A stretch of DNA of 26,755 bases from Discostella pseudostelligera (Eukaryota; Bacillariophyta; Thalassiosirophyceae; Thalassiosirales; Thalassiosiraceae): assembly GCA_036940085.1 (NCBI GenBank), contig JALLBK010000590.1, forward strand, positions 1-26,755, in the 5' to 3' direction. Below, in pieces: positions 9,901 to 21,074 of the stretch (position 1 is the first letter of the stretch; each line of letters opens with the position of its first letter). A program made the position numbers and the translations under genes. The notes under the pieces were generated by a model. That model made no database searches. It worked only from the letters and a program-made list of their open reading frames with translations, and was not told the origin of the DNA.

Positions 9901-10181
9901 TGCATTTCATCGCAAATCGCACTGAAATCGAGGAAGATGAAGGTGAACTTGTTTTGGTGCACGTGGTGCGAAATATGGCGGGAGACTCACCTCCTCTCTC
10001 AGTCTGTCCGTCAGTGCACCCTTGGTGCCACGTGACAATGACCCGTTACTTCTGCCACATGAGATGTTCAATAGGCAATCGACTACCTAAATAATATTGT
10101 AAGTAGCGAAGCGAGATCATGCAACAGATAATCAATTCCAATAGCAATATGTTATGTATGCACCTGGCATTAGCAACGTTC
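9901..10181. promoter_or_regulatory. Upstream region of the plastid protein gene with two G-boxes
   Basis: The gap between tandem minus-strand genes holds CACGTG at 9960-9965 and 10029-10034, TGGCGGGAG at 9976-9984 (one mismatch to the E2F-like element), and GGTGCAC/GTGCACC at 9956-9962 and 10014-10020. G-boxes are bound by bHLH and bZIP factors. Part of this gap must also be the 3' end of the helicase-like gene. Function is inference. Confidence 0.4.
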
Positions 10182-12054
10182 CTAACGTGTCACTACCAAC
10201 TTCGGCTTCATTGCGCCGATTGTTGGGTTGTTTACCCGAATCGTATCCGCATGACGGTCTGCGTGCTTCCAAGTCTTCTCTCCTGTCATCCAAGTCGAAC
10301 TACTTGCCTTCGCGGTCTTCCTCCTCAAACTACTACTACAATTACTGTTGGTGTTCGTGGATTTTGTTCGAACCTTCTCGCCAAATAAAAATCCCAGTGC
10401 AGCATCATTATCACCGCCGTTTCGTATGCTCTCCAACAATTCTTCGGAGGGTAACGAATCAAATCCAAAGCTCAATGCCACCTTCTCAACATTCAACTCA
10501 TTCACATCATATATATCTCCAAACTCATGCCTGGCGTACGCAAACAGATAGGCACGACACGCACGTAAGCCCAATTTGCGCAACTCCTTATTTTCGTCAC
10601 AACGTAGTAACTTGATCAATCGACTCTGGACATTGCACAAATGAGGAATCTCATACTCATACGTCTTCACCTGTGCCGCCTTGTAATATTTATGAAATCC
10701 ATACTCGTTTGGTGTAAGGAAGAGTAACGCTCGTGGTGGAGGTGAGGATGGTGGTAATGTACCGCGTCCAGTATTTGACGAAAGCGAAGAGTTGTACGAT
10801 GCACGACGGTTTCTACTTCTCGTAGCCACCGTATCATGAGAGATACGTCCCACTTGATAGATGTACTCGCTTGGATTGGTACATGGCTCGAATTGTACAA
10901 TCCAATTCGTCGTGGATGGAATGGGTATATGATTATCCTTTCCTTGAAAGTCGAGCATGCATAATATCAGGGTACTACTGTACTCTTCATCGTCGACATC
11001 ATCATCCTGGGACAATCCAGTAGTCCTTGAGAATTCTTGCAAAGTCTCCTTAATCGCTTCCCGTTTCATCCCTTCATGGAGCGCCCGAACATTGAACTTC
11101 AATCGACGTAGCAATGTGGTGTAATACATCAATGACTCGATTGTCGAGAAGAGTACCACAATCTTGGTACTACTACTATGATGACGATGATGTTCTCGTC
11201 GTGATAGAAAGGTGTACAACATTAAAAATCGATGTTCCGTCAGGACGGTAACAAAGTTGTGCTGATATCCATTGTACCGTTCGTGACAGGAAGAAGTAGA
11301 GGATGGTTTCATGTTGTTCGTCATCGCTACCGCCGACGTTACAACTCCGCGGTCCGGTTGTTCAATGATGGACGATAATTGCACTGTTGTTAATTGATGT
11401 GAATGATTATTGATGCTTCTGCTCCCCCTTCGGCTGCTCATGCCACCATTGCTATTGCTGCTGCTGCTGCTTCTTCGTCTACTATTACTACTAGAATGAG
11501 ATTGCTGTGGGTCGAATGCCGATGGTTTCGTCAATGTTGTTATGGTGGTAAATTCTCGTGGGTAGGCATACTCCTCTGGCTCGAGAGCATTTCGTCGTTG
11601 AGGAATGATAACCAAACGATGTTCTTCTTCGGCGGNAGCCGTCGTCATTAAAGGCGTCATCCTTGTAGAAGTAGTAATCTTGTGCATCCCCCGCAGTGGC
11701 AGTCGTCAAGGCCTCAGTGGTGAAGGACATGTCGTACTGATGATGATGATGATGTGGTCGATGTGCTGAACGGTAGGTGACACACCCATTGTTGCATTCC
11801 ACCGATGGCACAGACGGTCTATCATTGGTTGTAGTTGTAGTATTAGTTTGGTACGGTTGGTCATCGCTGCTGCTGCTTGTGCTCGTAGTCGTCGACATGA
11901 TCTCAATCTCCGAAGGCACTGACGATGATATTGGTGGCGGATGCTGTTGTTGATGTTGTTGCATCTGCATCATCTGCTGTTCCCAGAGCGCACGCTGCAT
12001 CTGCTCCAGAATATCAATTTGATCCAATCGATAATTCATATCCATCTTTCTCAT
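10182..12054 (-). CDS. Has1/DDX18-related half helicase (RecA2 plus C-terminal domain only), about 623 aa
   Basis: The frame runs from the ATG at 12054 to an undetermined base at 11636, where the open frame changes. Omitting that base gives one uninterrupted 623-aa reading frame ending at 10182. Residues 1-255 are low complexity (Gln/His/Ser/Thr/Arg). About 259-412 match the second RecA domain of Has1/DDX18: RFLMLYTFL, KIVVLFSTIESLMYY, a NWIVQFEP strand and EYIYQVGR. About 447-545 match its C-terminal DUF4217-type region: LLFLTPNEYGF, NVQSRL and VALSFGF. The first RecA domain (Walker A, DEAD) is absent. Motif V is altered (FQGKDNHIP for ARGLDIP) and motif VI reads YQVGRISHD for HRVGRTAR, so ATPase activity is unlikely. 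Has1 acts in nucleolar ribosome assembly; a regulatory or decaying paralogue is inference. Confidence 0.72.
11636..11636. other. Undetermined base (n) inside a coding region
   Basis: A single n occurs at 11636. Both reading frames that meet here read through it, but only removing it connects the 5' frame, which starts with an ATG, to the frame encoding the helicase domain. It most likely marks an assembly or consensus artefact. Confidence 0.8.
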
Positions 12055-12619
12055 AATATATGATGATTATTCAATGATGGTGATGGTCTCTTGGAAGAAG
12101 CCGATACATCGACAATCGACAGTCGACAGTGGGTAGTGTAGTGATGAGAGTCACCGCCAACTATTAACCGATGCCGATGGCGAAAATATTATTATTGGCA
12201 TGTCTCTCCTCCCTCTCTGCTTGCCAAGGAGAGAAAATGACAAGGCGAGAGGTATGACGATGGAGAATGGAAAGGCATCGGTTCATGATGTGCAGGTCAA
12301 TGGTCATGGTGATTATGACATATCGATTCCGGTTCACGGATTGGATGCAATGAAGAATCCGTGAAAGCACCACATGTCAGCCTCTTGCACATAGATTTGG
12401 CTCGAAGGAATTGATAGGCGTTTTGGCGGGGAAGATCGCAGCGGGAAAGTTTTGGCGCGGCGAAAGCTCCTGGTGGCGGGAAAGATTTATAGTACAAGCA
12501 AGTTACATTAGCAGCACTCTCGCTCAAGGAGACCAGAATTATCTGTTGTTTAGAAGAACATCACCAGTGATGTTGGATGTTGGGACGAGGCTGGATGACT
12601 TTTCATATACTTAGTCTCT
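12055..12619. promoter_or_regulatory. Upstream region of the half-helicase gene with clustered E2F-like elements
   Basis: This 565-bp gap lies between tandem minus-strand genes, and I find no convincing coding region in it. At 12421-12482 are TTTTGGCGGGGAA, AGCGGGAAAG, TTTTGGCGCGGCG and an exact TGGCGGGAA at 12474-12482, a dense group of E2F-type sites about 370-430 bp before the start at 12054. The distal end must also hold the 3' end of the GH30 gene (stop at 12620). Confidence 0.5.
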
Positions 12620-15600
12620 CTAGTCAAACGTTATCGTCTGAACGGAATGGGGTGGGATAGATGCTGTCAAGAGAGTCGAACCTTTGTTTTTGAAGATGTA
12701 ATTTGCAGCTTCGCCTGCCTCGTTGAGAATGACTGCCACCTTGGCGGCATTGCTAGTGGCAGAGGTGTCAAACGCACCAGCCTGCAAGAACGGCCACCCG
12801 GTAGTCAGACATACATCATCACCAAGGACAGTGGAGTAAATTTCACCGGTGGGTGTATCAAATACCCATTCCGCCCATGGCTCGTCACAATTTCCTATAT
12901 TGACTTGCGCTCCTCCTCGTGGACCATATGCTCCTGTGTTATGAGGTTCAAATCATGAGAGGAAGCTGAGTAAACTAAAAGAGAACGATGTCAAATACGC
13001 ACCTCCATTGTTCCTCAAAGGTTGTACGACGAGGCAGCTGATTTTGGAATCGACCTTGCTATTTTGCAAGACAATGTGGACTCGATCCTCCTCGGGTACT
13101 GGAACAACTTCGTAATACCCTGATGCACCGTCAGTGGCATTGCAGGAAGACAGCATAAGGCCGCCAAAGTCTTTATCTGCCTTCTTTCCCATGCAGGAGG
13201 TCGTCGGCACACCCAACCAGTCATGACCAAATACTTGCAATTGCTTCTCATCATTTAGTATCCATTCTTGTCGAGTCGACCCTTCGCATGGCCACAATGT
13301 TGCCTCGATTCCGATGCGAGCAAGATCGTTGATGCCACCACCTGGAACATCCGCCTCCGTTGGTCGGAAAGTACGCGATTTGGGCCCACCGACGCTACCG
13401 TCCACCAGGGCATGCACTGCCCTCGAGCCTGGGCGCACAAATCGTGTAATATGACCGACGTAATAATACATTGGTTGCACAACTATTCCAAGGTCAAGGT
13501 ATTTCGCAGGAACACCCTCCGCATTCAGCTCCTCTCTTGTTTTTCCATCTCCATGAACTTTTCCAAATGGGTGGCCTGCCAATTCAAAATCAAGTTGTTC
13601 CGGAATACTACCGTCCGAGTCTGCGGCACGATGAGGTACCGCCAATAGAGGAGAGTCGCACATATTCCCAAGATGGTTCGGTCCTCCGACAGAGTCCAAG
13701 CTGGGGCATTTCGAGTCGTAGCAGAACAACGATGTAAATGATTGGAGTGCAATCAAACGAAAGCGAACTATGCAACAGACTGTTTATACTCACATCAAGT
13801 TCCATTCAATGAATCCGTTACTACCCGCCGCCAAGTCTGCTAACAACGTATGGACGTTCCTACTCGCTCTTGCCCATGCAATGCTCATATCTCCTCCTGC
13901 ATAGCCTGTACTTGGACTGGTGTGTTCAATGGAAACATGTTGTGAAGGTGAGAAGCAGTAGACAATAAAGTTGCAATTGGCATGAAGTGGTTTCAAGCAA
14001 TGTCTAACAACGCTCACCAGTGACAAGCCTCTGAATTAAGTAATATATGGTCATTGTCGACATCCATAACATCTAATTCAGAAAGCATCCGATGCATGTT
14101 CGGAGCCCCCTGTGCTCCATCCAGCAATCGATCCATGCCCCCAGCATACCAATGATGGGCCGTACCATCAATATATTTCGAAGCCGGGTGATCCGAATTA
14201 AGAAGATATTGTGCCCATTTCACCATGTGATCCTTGTTATGATCAAATATGAGTATCTTTGTATTTGGATGAGATTCGGCTAGGGTTGGACCGAGATGAT
14301 TGGCAATGAATTCACCCTCGGAAATAATGTCAATGGCACAGGCTTCCCACGGAGCGGGAAACTCTGGTTCGTTCTGAATAGTAACTCCATAGAAATCCAC
14401 GCCATGGTTGGAATCTGTGACAAGAAATCAATGTGAAGCGAATCGAGTTAGTGTTTGATCTCCAGACCCAGACCAAAAAATGATCAGAAATCAGCAAACA
14501 AACTTACAAGCGGAAATAAACTTGCTAAAATACAAAGCCCAACTCTTGGCATACTTCGAATCACTTCCCACACCATCGCGCAAACAAACTGGCGCACCGT
14601 CGGCACTTCCCGTCATGTTTGCAGCATGCTTGGACCCCTTAACATCCTTGTCGGTTGGTCCTTTCATCCAAGCCGGAGGACTCCACGGTGAGGCAATAAT
14701 ACGCATACCATACTCTTCTACCTCTTTCGGATAGGATTCCTTCACAGTATTGGTGGCAAGGAGCATCATATCCACCATACCGGAATCGAGATCGTGCGTA
14801 ACCTCATTGTCAAAGTCATCCAGATTGAAATCATCTTCGGTATTGTCAAAGGAATAGGAATCGACGCTAAAATCACAGGAGTTAATGTGGGTCCGTCCAA
14901 GACTTGAAGAATACAAAATTTATAATATGGAATAAAGAATGTCAGCATTGATTGTTGCTATTGATGAACAGAATATGCCATTCAATCATGCATATTATCA
15001 CACATCCTACACACAGGCGCAACCGCAATTTAACACATACCTATATCCCAATCCATCCTTCCCAAACAATAACTCCAAGGTAGCATTCCTTCCTTTTTCA
15101 TTCAAGCTCCAAAAATTCAACGCCGATGCTTCGGTGAAGGCACCCCCAAACCCCAAGATTGGTTGTCGATTTCGAAAGACAATGTTGGTAAAGTCGACGT
15201 TAATTATGGCCGATGGTCGAGAAGAAGTTTGTTGTCGTCGTCGTCGCTGCTGCTGCTGCTGCACTGATGATGATGATAGTAGTGAATCAAGCAAACGACG
15301 ATTGTAGCGATGAATGCATGGCACCTCTTGCCATGGCTGACTTGGCTCTCCGAAACTCGTTTCAAAGAGACGAACGACAGTGGTTGTGCTCGACGACTTG
15401 TCTTTATTCGTTCTTGAAGTAGTAGGATCGTGGTAGACCTCGCACAGTCGATTGGGAACATTGTCTTTCTGTATAATATTCATATCATCCAAGTTCGTTT
15501 CGTATCCCAGAGATGAATAGGAGCGACCACTGAGGAATGCCAGGAGGAGGAGCAGCAGTAGTGTGGCCGATGCGGCGGCGGCCATGACGACACCGCCACG

Positions 15601-15735
15601 ACGATGATGGCTGCGATTATTATTATTGTCATCACTGCTACTGGAAGATTCTTGTGGACTGAGTTCTAAGAAATGCTCACCCCCCTCGATGGAGGAGGCG
15701 GCGGCCGCGGTGGGGATGGATTGATAGCTGCTCAT
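12620..15735 (-). CDS. GH30 glucosylceramidase-like glycosidase, membrane-anchored, with inserted ricin-B-like segment, 873 aa
   Basis: Six exons: 15735-15041, 14902-14508, 14414-14018, 13916-13794, 13700-13003, 12933-12620. The five introns (138, 93, 101, 93, 69 bp) all have GT-AG ends and phases that join cleanly. Residues 48-70 are one hydrophobic helix after a cytosolic-type Ser/Asn-rich head, a type II anchor. The GH30 barrel follows: ILGFGGAFTEA, THINSCDFSV, ASPWSPPAWMK, the acid/base in TIQNEP (Glu379), the nucleophile in NSEAC (Glu492), then EWNLILDSVGGPN and QPMYYYVGHITRFVRPGS. These match human GBA1 in order. Inside the C-terminal beta domain, about 660-822 are extra, with trefoil-like LWPCEG...QEW (672-682) and GNC...WAEW (783-792). 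The domain closes with VAVILNE and a final strand (834-872). The enzyme should cleave a beta-glucoside, perhaps glucosylceramide, in the secretory or vacuolar lumen; the exact substrate is not shown. Confidence 0.9.
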
Positions 15736-16105
15736 GGTCAAAGACAATAATTAACTAGAAAGCTGTGCCACTGGACCTCTGGCTCGGCCTGGTCTGGGGT
15801 CTGGGGGTCATGGTCTATCTCTGCCGCTGCTCCGACGGAGCAGCAGCTGCCAAGAACTACTTTCACTTACGATAGGAATAGATAGGAGTAGCTTTGATGG
15901 CAGGTGCAAATAAATAATGATGATCCATCATTGCGTAGGAATCAGTACTTGAACTGAACCCGCCATCTTTGCACGCCAAATAAGTATAGGAGTATCTTTT
16001 TTGAGCTTTTTTGTTTCCTCTATTTTGTTTTCCGCCATTTCCAAAGCCCAACTCTCTAGGAGTAGGAGTAACACCCAACACCAACGCCAACAAACTCGAT
16101 GAACC
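15736..16105. promoter_or_regulatory. Divergent promoter region between the GH30 and ELP2 genes
   Basis: This 370-bp gap lies between divergent start codons and has no coding potential I trust. It contains an 8-bp perfect inverted repeat with a 3-base loop at 15826-15844 (GCTGCTCC/GGAGCAGC), 91 bp upstream of the GH30 start. At 16028-16037 is TTTTCCGCCA, a weak version of the E2F-like element, about 70 bp before the ELP2 start. Confidence 0.4.
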
Positions 16106-19100
16106 ATGGCGTCCTCCTCCTCCGACAGCGTCTCTCACATTCAAACAACAGCAGCAGCAGCAGCAACAACAACATGCCACCTCTCCTTCCATGGTGCAGC
16201 TGCCAATTCCTCCCCCCATTCTTTGCTTTGGGTCCGTGCCCCGAATAATTCAGCAACGACGACGACGACAAGACCTCCTACTGCTACTGCTACTACTCAG
16301 CCATCACCATCACGGACCAACAACAGCAACGACGACAAAGACGATGATTTTTTAGTCGATACAGTAATCTACGCCTCCAGTGGTGTAATCAATCTTGCAT
16401 CCTCCCATTCCTACCTTTCGAATAAAATAACTACCGTAGAATCCACTTTGGTAACACGAACAGTGGATGCTGGCACTGCCACCGCAACTACTACTACTGC
16501 AAATAATACAAATGCTACAGATGGAGGTATTAGTAGTGCTAGCACGAAAAAATTCTTGGCCAGAGGAGAGGCAGTCGAGGATGCTGCGGCACCTCGATCG
16601 ATTACGGCACTAACATGGGTTGCTAATAGTAATGATAATGATGATGCTAATGAGCGTACATCATGTCATCAGCAGCGTCAGCAGCAGCGGGAGGATGATT
16701 ATTATGGAATTGTTGCCGCCTTCTCCGATGGGACAGTGACTTCCTGGAGGAACAATACTCACAACTGCAATGATGATTATCCGAATGCAACACTTCCCAA
16801 TAACAACGGTACTGTGGATGGTGATGGTAGGGATGTTGTTTGTCGCTGGGAGGAACATGTATTGATTGGAAATGATCCTCAATGCACAACAACATTGACA
16901 TTGCGTGATGGCAATGTTCATGATGTTAGCAGTACTGAAAGTAGTGGTGATGCGGAACATTCGCAGGGTGTCAAATTTGATAGATCCGATTTGCATGAAT
17001 CAATTGCAGACATTTCGGCAGCCCTACTCGATTGTAGATGTGGGGAGGAGGAGGAGGAGGAGGGAGCGAGTAGTAGTACATTGGCAGTGGCCACGGCATC
17101 TTCCAAGGGAATATTTCTTCATGTTTCACATGTCTCTTGGTCGTCATCATCTTCATCATCATCAACAACCTCCGTGGACAATACGACTAAAACGAAGAAT
17201 GTGGAGGAGAGGGTATACTCTCGACAAATTAGCAATCATGCCACGGCATCTGTACACTTGCAATGTCAAAATAGTAACGATGATGATTCAGCTGCTTCCA
17301 GTAGGGAATGTTACTTATTTGCTGGATCGGCATCACCAAGACATAACAAGGTTTGGGTGTACACCATACCCTACTACTACCACCACCCTAACAACAGCAA
17401 CAACAACAACAACTGTTCAAGGAATTTCAACGATGGCAATGATGACAAAACGGCACCATCAGAGGGACGAGCGTGTCACTGTTGGCTACCTCGGGTCATG
17501 ATGCCAAGATTCGGTTATGGAAATTTGCATGCAGTAGTAGGCTTTCCACGAAATTGACGGATGTCACGGACATTTTTGATCAGGAGGATAATGACGATGA
17601 CGACGAGGATGATATCAATAGTGACGATGATGACAACGAGGATGAAGCCAATATCGACGATCTCCAAGAGGATGAGGGTGAGGCACGTCTTATCATCACC
17701 CATGCTCTGAATAGGGATGGTGGTGGTGAAGTCACGGCAGTTTCACTGGAAGCACTTCTGATGGGTCATGAAGAGGCCGTGACATCCCTCACTTGGAGAC
17801 CACGACGATATCGCCAAAACCAACCTAGTGGAATTGATAAACCATGCTTGTTGAGCTCTAGTATGGATCGTACGATTCTGCTTTGGATGGAGGAGGGGTA
17901 TTCGGAAGTCGTGGATGGTAGAGGAGGTGGTGGGATATGGACACCAATATCGCGTGTTGGCTCAGCGGGAGGGATCTTGGGTGGATCTATCGGGGCATCA
18001 CTGATGGGGTTTGTCGATGCTGCCTTTTCACCAGATGCAACTCGCCTTGTCGGGCATGGGTACGGTGGTTCCATTCATTTTTGGACGCAGGTGATGCAGC
18101 CGAAGAAGGCGGCAATTGAAAAAGATCTGGTTGACGATGTTGAGGAGGATAATGTGCTTATGACGGCTCGATGGGTTGCCGACCCTTGCATCACGGGGCA
18201 TTTTCGTTCAGTAGAAGATATGGCATGGGATCCCAATGGCGAATATTTGTTAACGACAAGTTCGGACCAGACTACACGACTTTGGATGGAGGTACCCATC
18301 TCAGCGACAGCTTGTCGATGGATCGAAGTGGGTCGACCGCAGGTACATGGCTATGATATGACATCCATTGTGTGTATTGGAGGTGGACACGACAATATCG
18401 ATGAAAATGGTGGCGGTGAACCACGACATCGTTTTGTGAGTGGTGCCGACGAGAAGGTATTGCGTGTCTTTGACGCCCCGGCATCGACATTGCGACTCCT
18501 TCAATCGATTAAGCAATCCCGCAGCGCTATTCAAGGAACTGGATGGCCTTTTGAGAATAGTCAATCATCATTATCGATGTGGAGAGTGGAGCGTGCGTTT
18601 ATGCCATCGTTAGGACTGACCAATAAGGCCTCTGCCGATACTGATCAGGAGAGTAGTAAATACTCCGGCCCAGTCAATGATGAAGCTTTCGCACAGACGT
18701 TAGACACAGTAGAAGGAGACTGTCTCGGATTGAAACTACCCTCTGAGCGAGATTTGGGTGTAACGACGCTCTGGCCAGAGGCTAGGAAGCTGTTTGGCCA
18801 TGAAACCGAGCTAGTTTGTTTGGATGCATATCGTGCGCCAATTGGCTCGAAAGAATCGTCGTTGGTGGCATCCTCATGCAAAGCGAGGAACGATGTTGCC
18901 AGTGCGGCAATTAGGCTCTGGGATGCAAATAAAGGAACATGTGTAGGAATTCTGAAGGTAAGCCTTGCACAGATCTCGTTCGCATTTCGAGACGCGTCTG
19001 GGGATTTTGATTAACATGTTGGCACTTCTTATATTCAAAGGGTGGTCATCGATCAACTGTATCAACAATGTCATTCTCAAGGGATGGCAATTATCTGGTA

Positions 19101-19865
19101 AGCAGATTGGTAGCTCAATATCGATTGTTCTCTTTAGGGCTCTCTGACCTTGCGCGCATCTATCCATCAGGCTTCATCGGGCAAAGATCGAAGGATTTGC
19201 ATCTGGAAGAGAACGCAACATAATACAACTAGTCTGGTGAATGGACCTGAATTTGAACTACTCGCCGCGTCTGATTCAGCGCATAAGAGAATTGTTTGGT
19301 CGGTTCATTTTTGTCCTAAACGGCCAGACATACTTGCTTCAGGATCGAGGGATGGAATGGTCAAACTATGGCACATTGTGGATGCCGATGATGGCTCTTT
19401 GGAAATGAAAGAAATATCGAGGTAAGACTGAGTTTTGTAGTAGCGCTTTCATACTTGGAAGCTGTCTCAATCTCATGCGTCGGTTATTTCAGCTTCGAAC
19501 CTTCATTCAAGTCCACGGGTGGTAAAGAACCAGTTACCGCAATTGCATTCGCCGAAGATCTCTTACGAGTCGACGATGAAAATACTTATGGGATCTTAAG
19601 CATCGGGACAGAGAGTGGGCGAATCGAAGTATGGGCAGTTCCTGTCTCTTCCAGTGTTACTTCTCATGTCTCGCGTCCGATACTGTTGCACAAAGTTCCT
19701 TCAAATGATAGTCACTTTGATACGGTCAAGAAAATCGCCTGGCGCCCAGCCACTGCATCGGCTGAATCTGCAAATAATGACGGTCTAACATTTGCAAGTT
19801 GTGGACAAGACAATGGTGTACGAATTTACAATTTCAGATTGGATAGCGGAGTGACCAAAGAATAA
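16106..19865 (+). CDS. ELP2: Elongator complex subunit ELP2, WD40 protein
   Basis: Exons run 16106-18957 (one unresolved frame change inside 17446-17557), 19041-19097, 19171-19421 and 19493-19865, with introns of 83, 73 and 71 bp (GTAAGC, GTAAGC, GTAAGA donors). The 57-bp exon encodes GGHRSTVSTMSFSRDGNYL, a WD repeat opening. Matches to human ELP2 are strong in order: LLGHEEAVTSLTW, CLLSSSMDRTILLW, ITGHFRSVEDMAWDPNGEYL, SDQTTRLW, RPQVHGYDM, FVSGADEKVLRVF, LGLTNKA, TLWPEARKLFGHE, IVWSVHFCP, LASGSRDGMVKLW and FASCGQDNGVRIY. ELP2 is the double-propeller scaffold of Elongator, which modifies wobble uridine-34 of tRNAs in the cytoplasm. At about 1177 aa it exceeds human ELP2 (826 aa) because of Asn/Asp/Ser-rich insertions in the first blades. 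The start at 16106 has a good ATG context (ACCATGG). Confidence 0.9.
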
Positions 19866-20112
19866 GAGGAATCATTTTAAATATGACAAGTCAAACTGCT
19901 ATCTGAATCTGCCGCTCATGTAAGTAACCGTAATTCAATCATCCCGAACAATGGTGAAGAAAAATAATGCATGTAATGCCCAATTTCCCCATCATCAAGT
20001 CATTCTGTTGTCGTGTCAAGTAAATCACGCTTCATCTCAGCCCCCCTTCCCCTCCACTAACTCTCAATGAAACCAACAGACCCAACAACCAACGACACAC
20101 TCATGCTCAATG

Positions 20113-20582
20113 CTATCGTTTCTTAAATCCATACTTCTTCCTCTCATAAAATAAATCAGTTTTTGTACTACCCAAATTCACAATCTTGGGACAACCATCC
20201 CGATCTTTCCCCATTTGGACACATTCTCCTATTATCGAAAACATGCAGATTATCAGATAGTTATGAAAATTAAAGGAATGAGAAGATTTGATATCAGAAC
20301 AATGCCTATTATAAACCTAAAACAATCAACACATAAACAAAACACGATAGTATATCTACACTCACTGCAATAATAGGCATCCGTAACACCGACACCACCA
20401 CAAACGACACATCGTCCCTCGAATGATCCATAATTACATTCATCACAGGTATGGACAATGGTTGAGGGATTGACGAAACTATCGCAAATGACACATTTGC
20501 CATCATGTTTTTCGCATAGCCGACCGATGGCAATTCCGGGCTGTTTGCGACACATTACTAAATCGGGATGATGCTTTGCCAT
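20113..20582 (-). CDS. PHF5A: PHF5A, SF3b-complex splicing factor, 110 aa
   Basis: Two exons, 20582-20366 and 20228-20113, with a 137-bp intron (donor GTGAGT, acceptor AATAG, phase 1). The spliced protein is exactly 110 residues, as in animals. It starts [21 protein letters not shown] and keeps the zinc-binding cysteines in CVICDSF, CDECNYG, CVVCGG and DAYYCRECVQ, and the C-terminal end [31 protein letters not shown] in conserved order. PHF5A (yeast Rds3) sits in the SF3b module of U2 snRNP, next to the branch-point adenosine pocket formed with SF3B1. Identification is very secure. The gene converges on ELP2 (247-bp gap) and is divergent from the TBC gene. Confidence 0.97.
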
Positions 20583-21074
20583 GATGAATACTAGATGATA
20601 CTGCAATATACTCTTGCTTGGAGAGAAGGACGACGACGATGGGTGGTGGAGGATGGGGGATAATATTATTATGTCTGGGATTACCACTTCGAAGGAGCAC
20701 GGACAAGTGGGTCTCTCTTTGGTCCGTTTCCCGCCATTAGTAATACTGCTGCTCCTGTAGAGGCTTCCAATTCCTACATAAGATTTGCACCTCCCGATAA
20801 ACTCCTCTGACCATGACCATGTCCATCATCAGAATCAGACCACAGAACGCCTCGATCCTAATCCTCAGTCGCTACCCTACCCTACCATACCATACCATCT
20901 CTAGAGATCCGCCTGCCTACTAACTCCCTACTCCACCAGAGCACACTCATCCATTGCCGCCGGAAATGAAGCCGTTGACTAATTATTGAACATCGTCATC
21001 CATCGTCACCGCCTCTCGTCTGCGACAGGGGATAGCGTCCATCATCAGATCTAGTTCCAATCTTTGTCGCCACA
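20583..21074. promoter_or_regulatory. Divergent promoter region between PHF5A and the TBC gene
   Basis: This 492-bp gap between divergent starts has no convincing coding region. TTCCCGCCA, the E2F-like element, lies at 20728-20736, 146 bp before the PHF5A start. A short CCCTA/CCATA tandem run lies at 20873-20897; it is too short and imperfect to call telomeric. Confidence 0.45.

Noticed and set aside
10154..10615. Plus-strand open frame over the end of the half-helicase gene
   Set aside because: It lies antisense to the conserved Has1 C-terminal domain and has no recognisable features.
16905..17501. 198-codon alternative frame within ELP2
   Set aside because: Its content is repeat-derived His/Thr/Arg and it has no WD signatures, whereas the overlapping frame does.
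20873..20897. CCCTA-rich run resembling telomeric repeat
   Set aside because: Only two or three imperfect units grading into CCATA, between two housekeeping genes.
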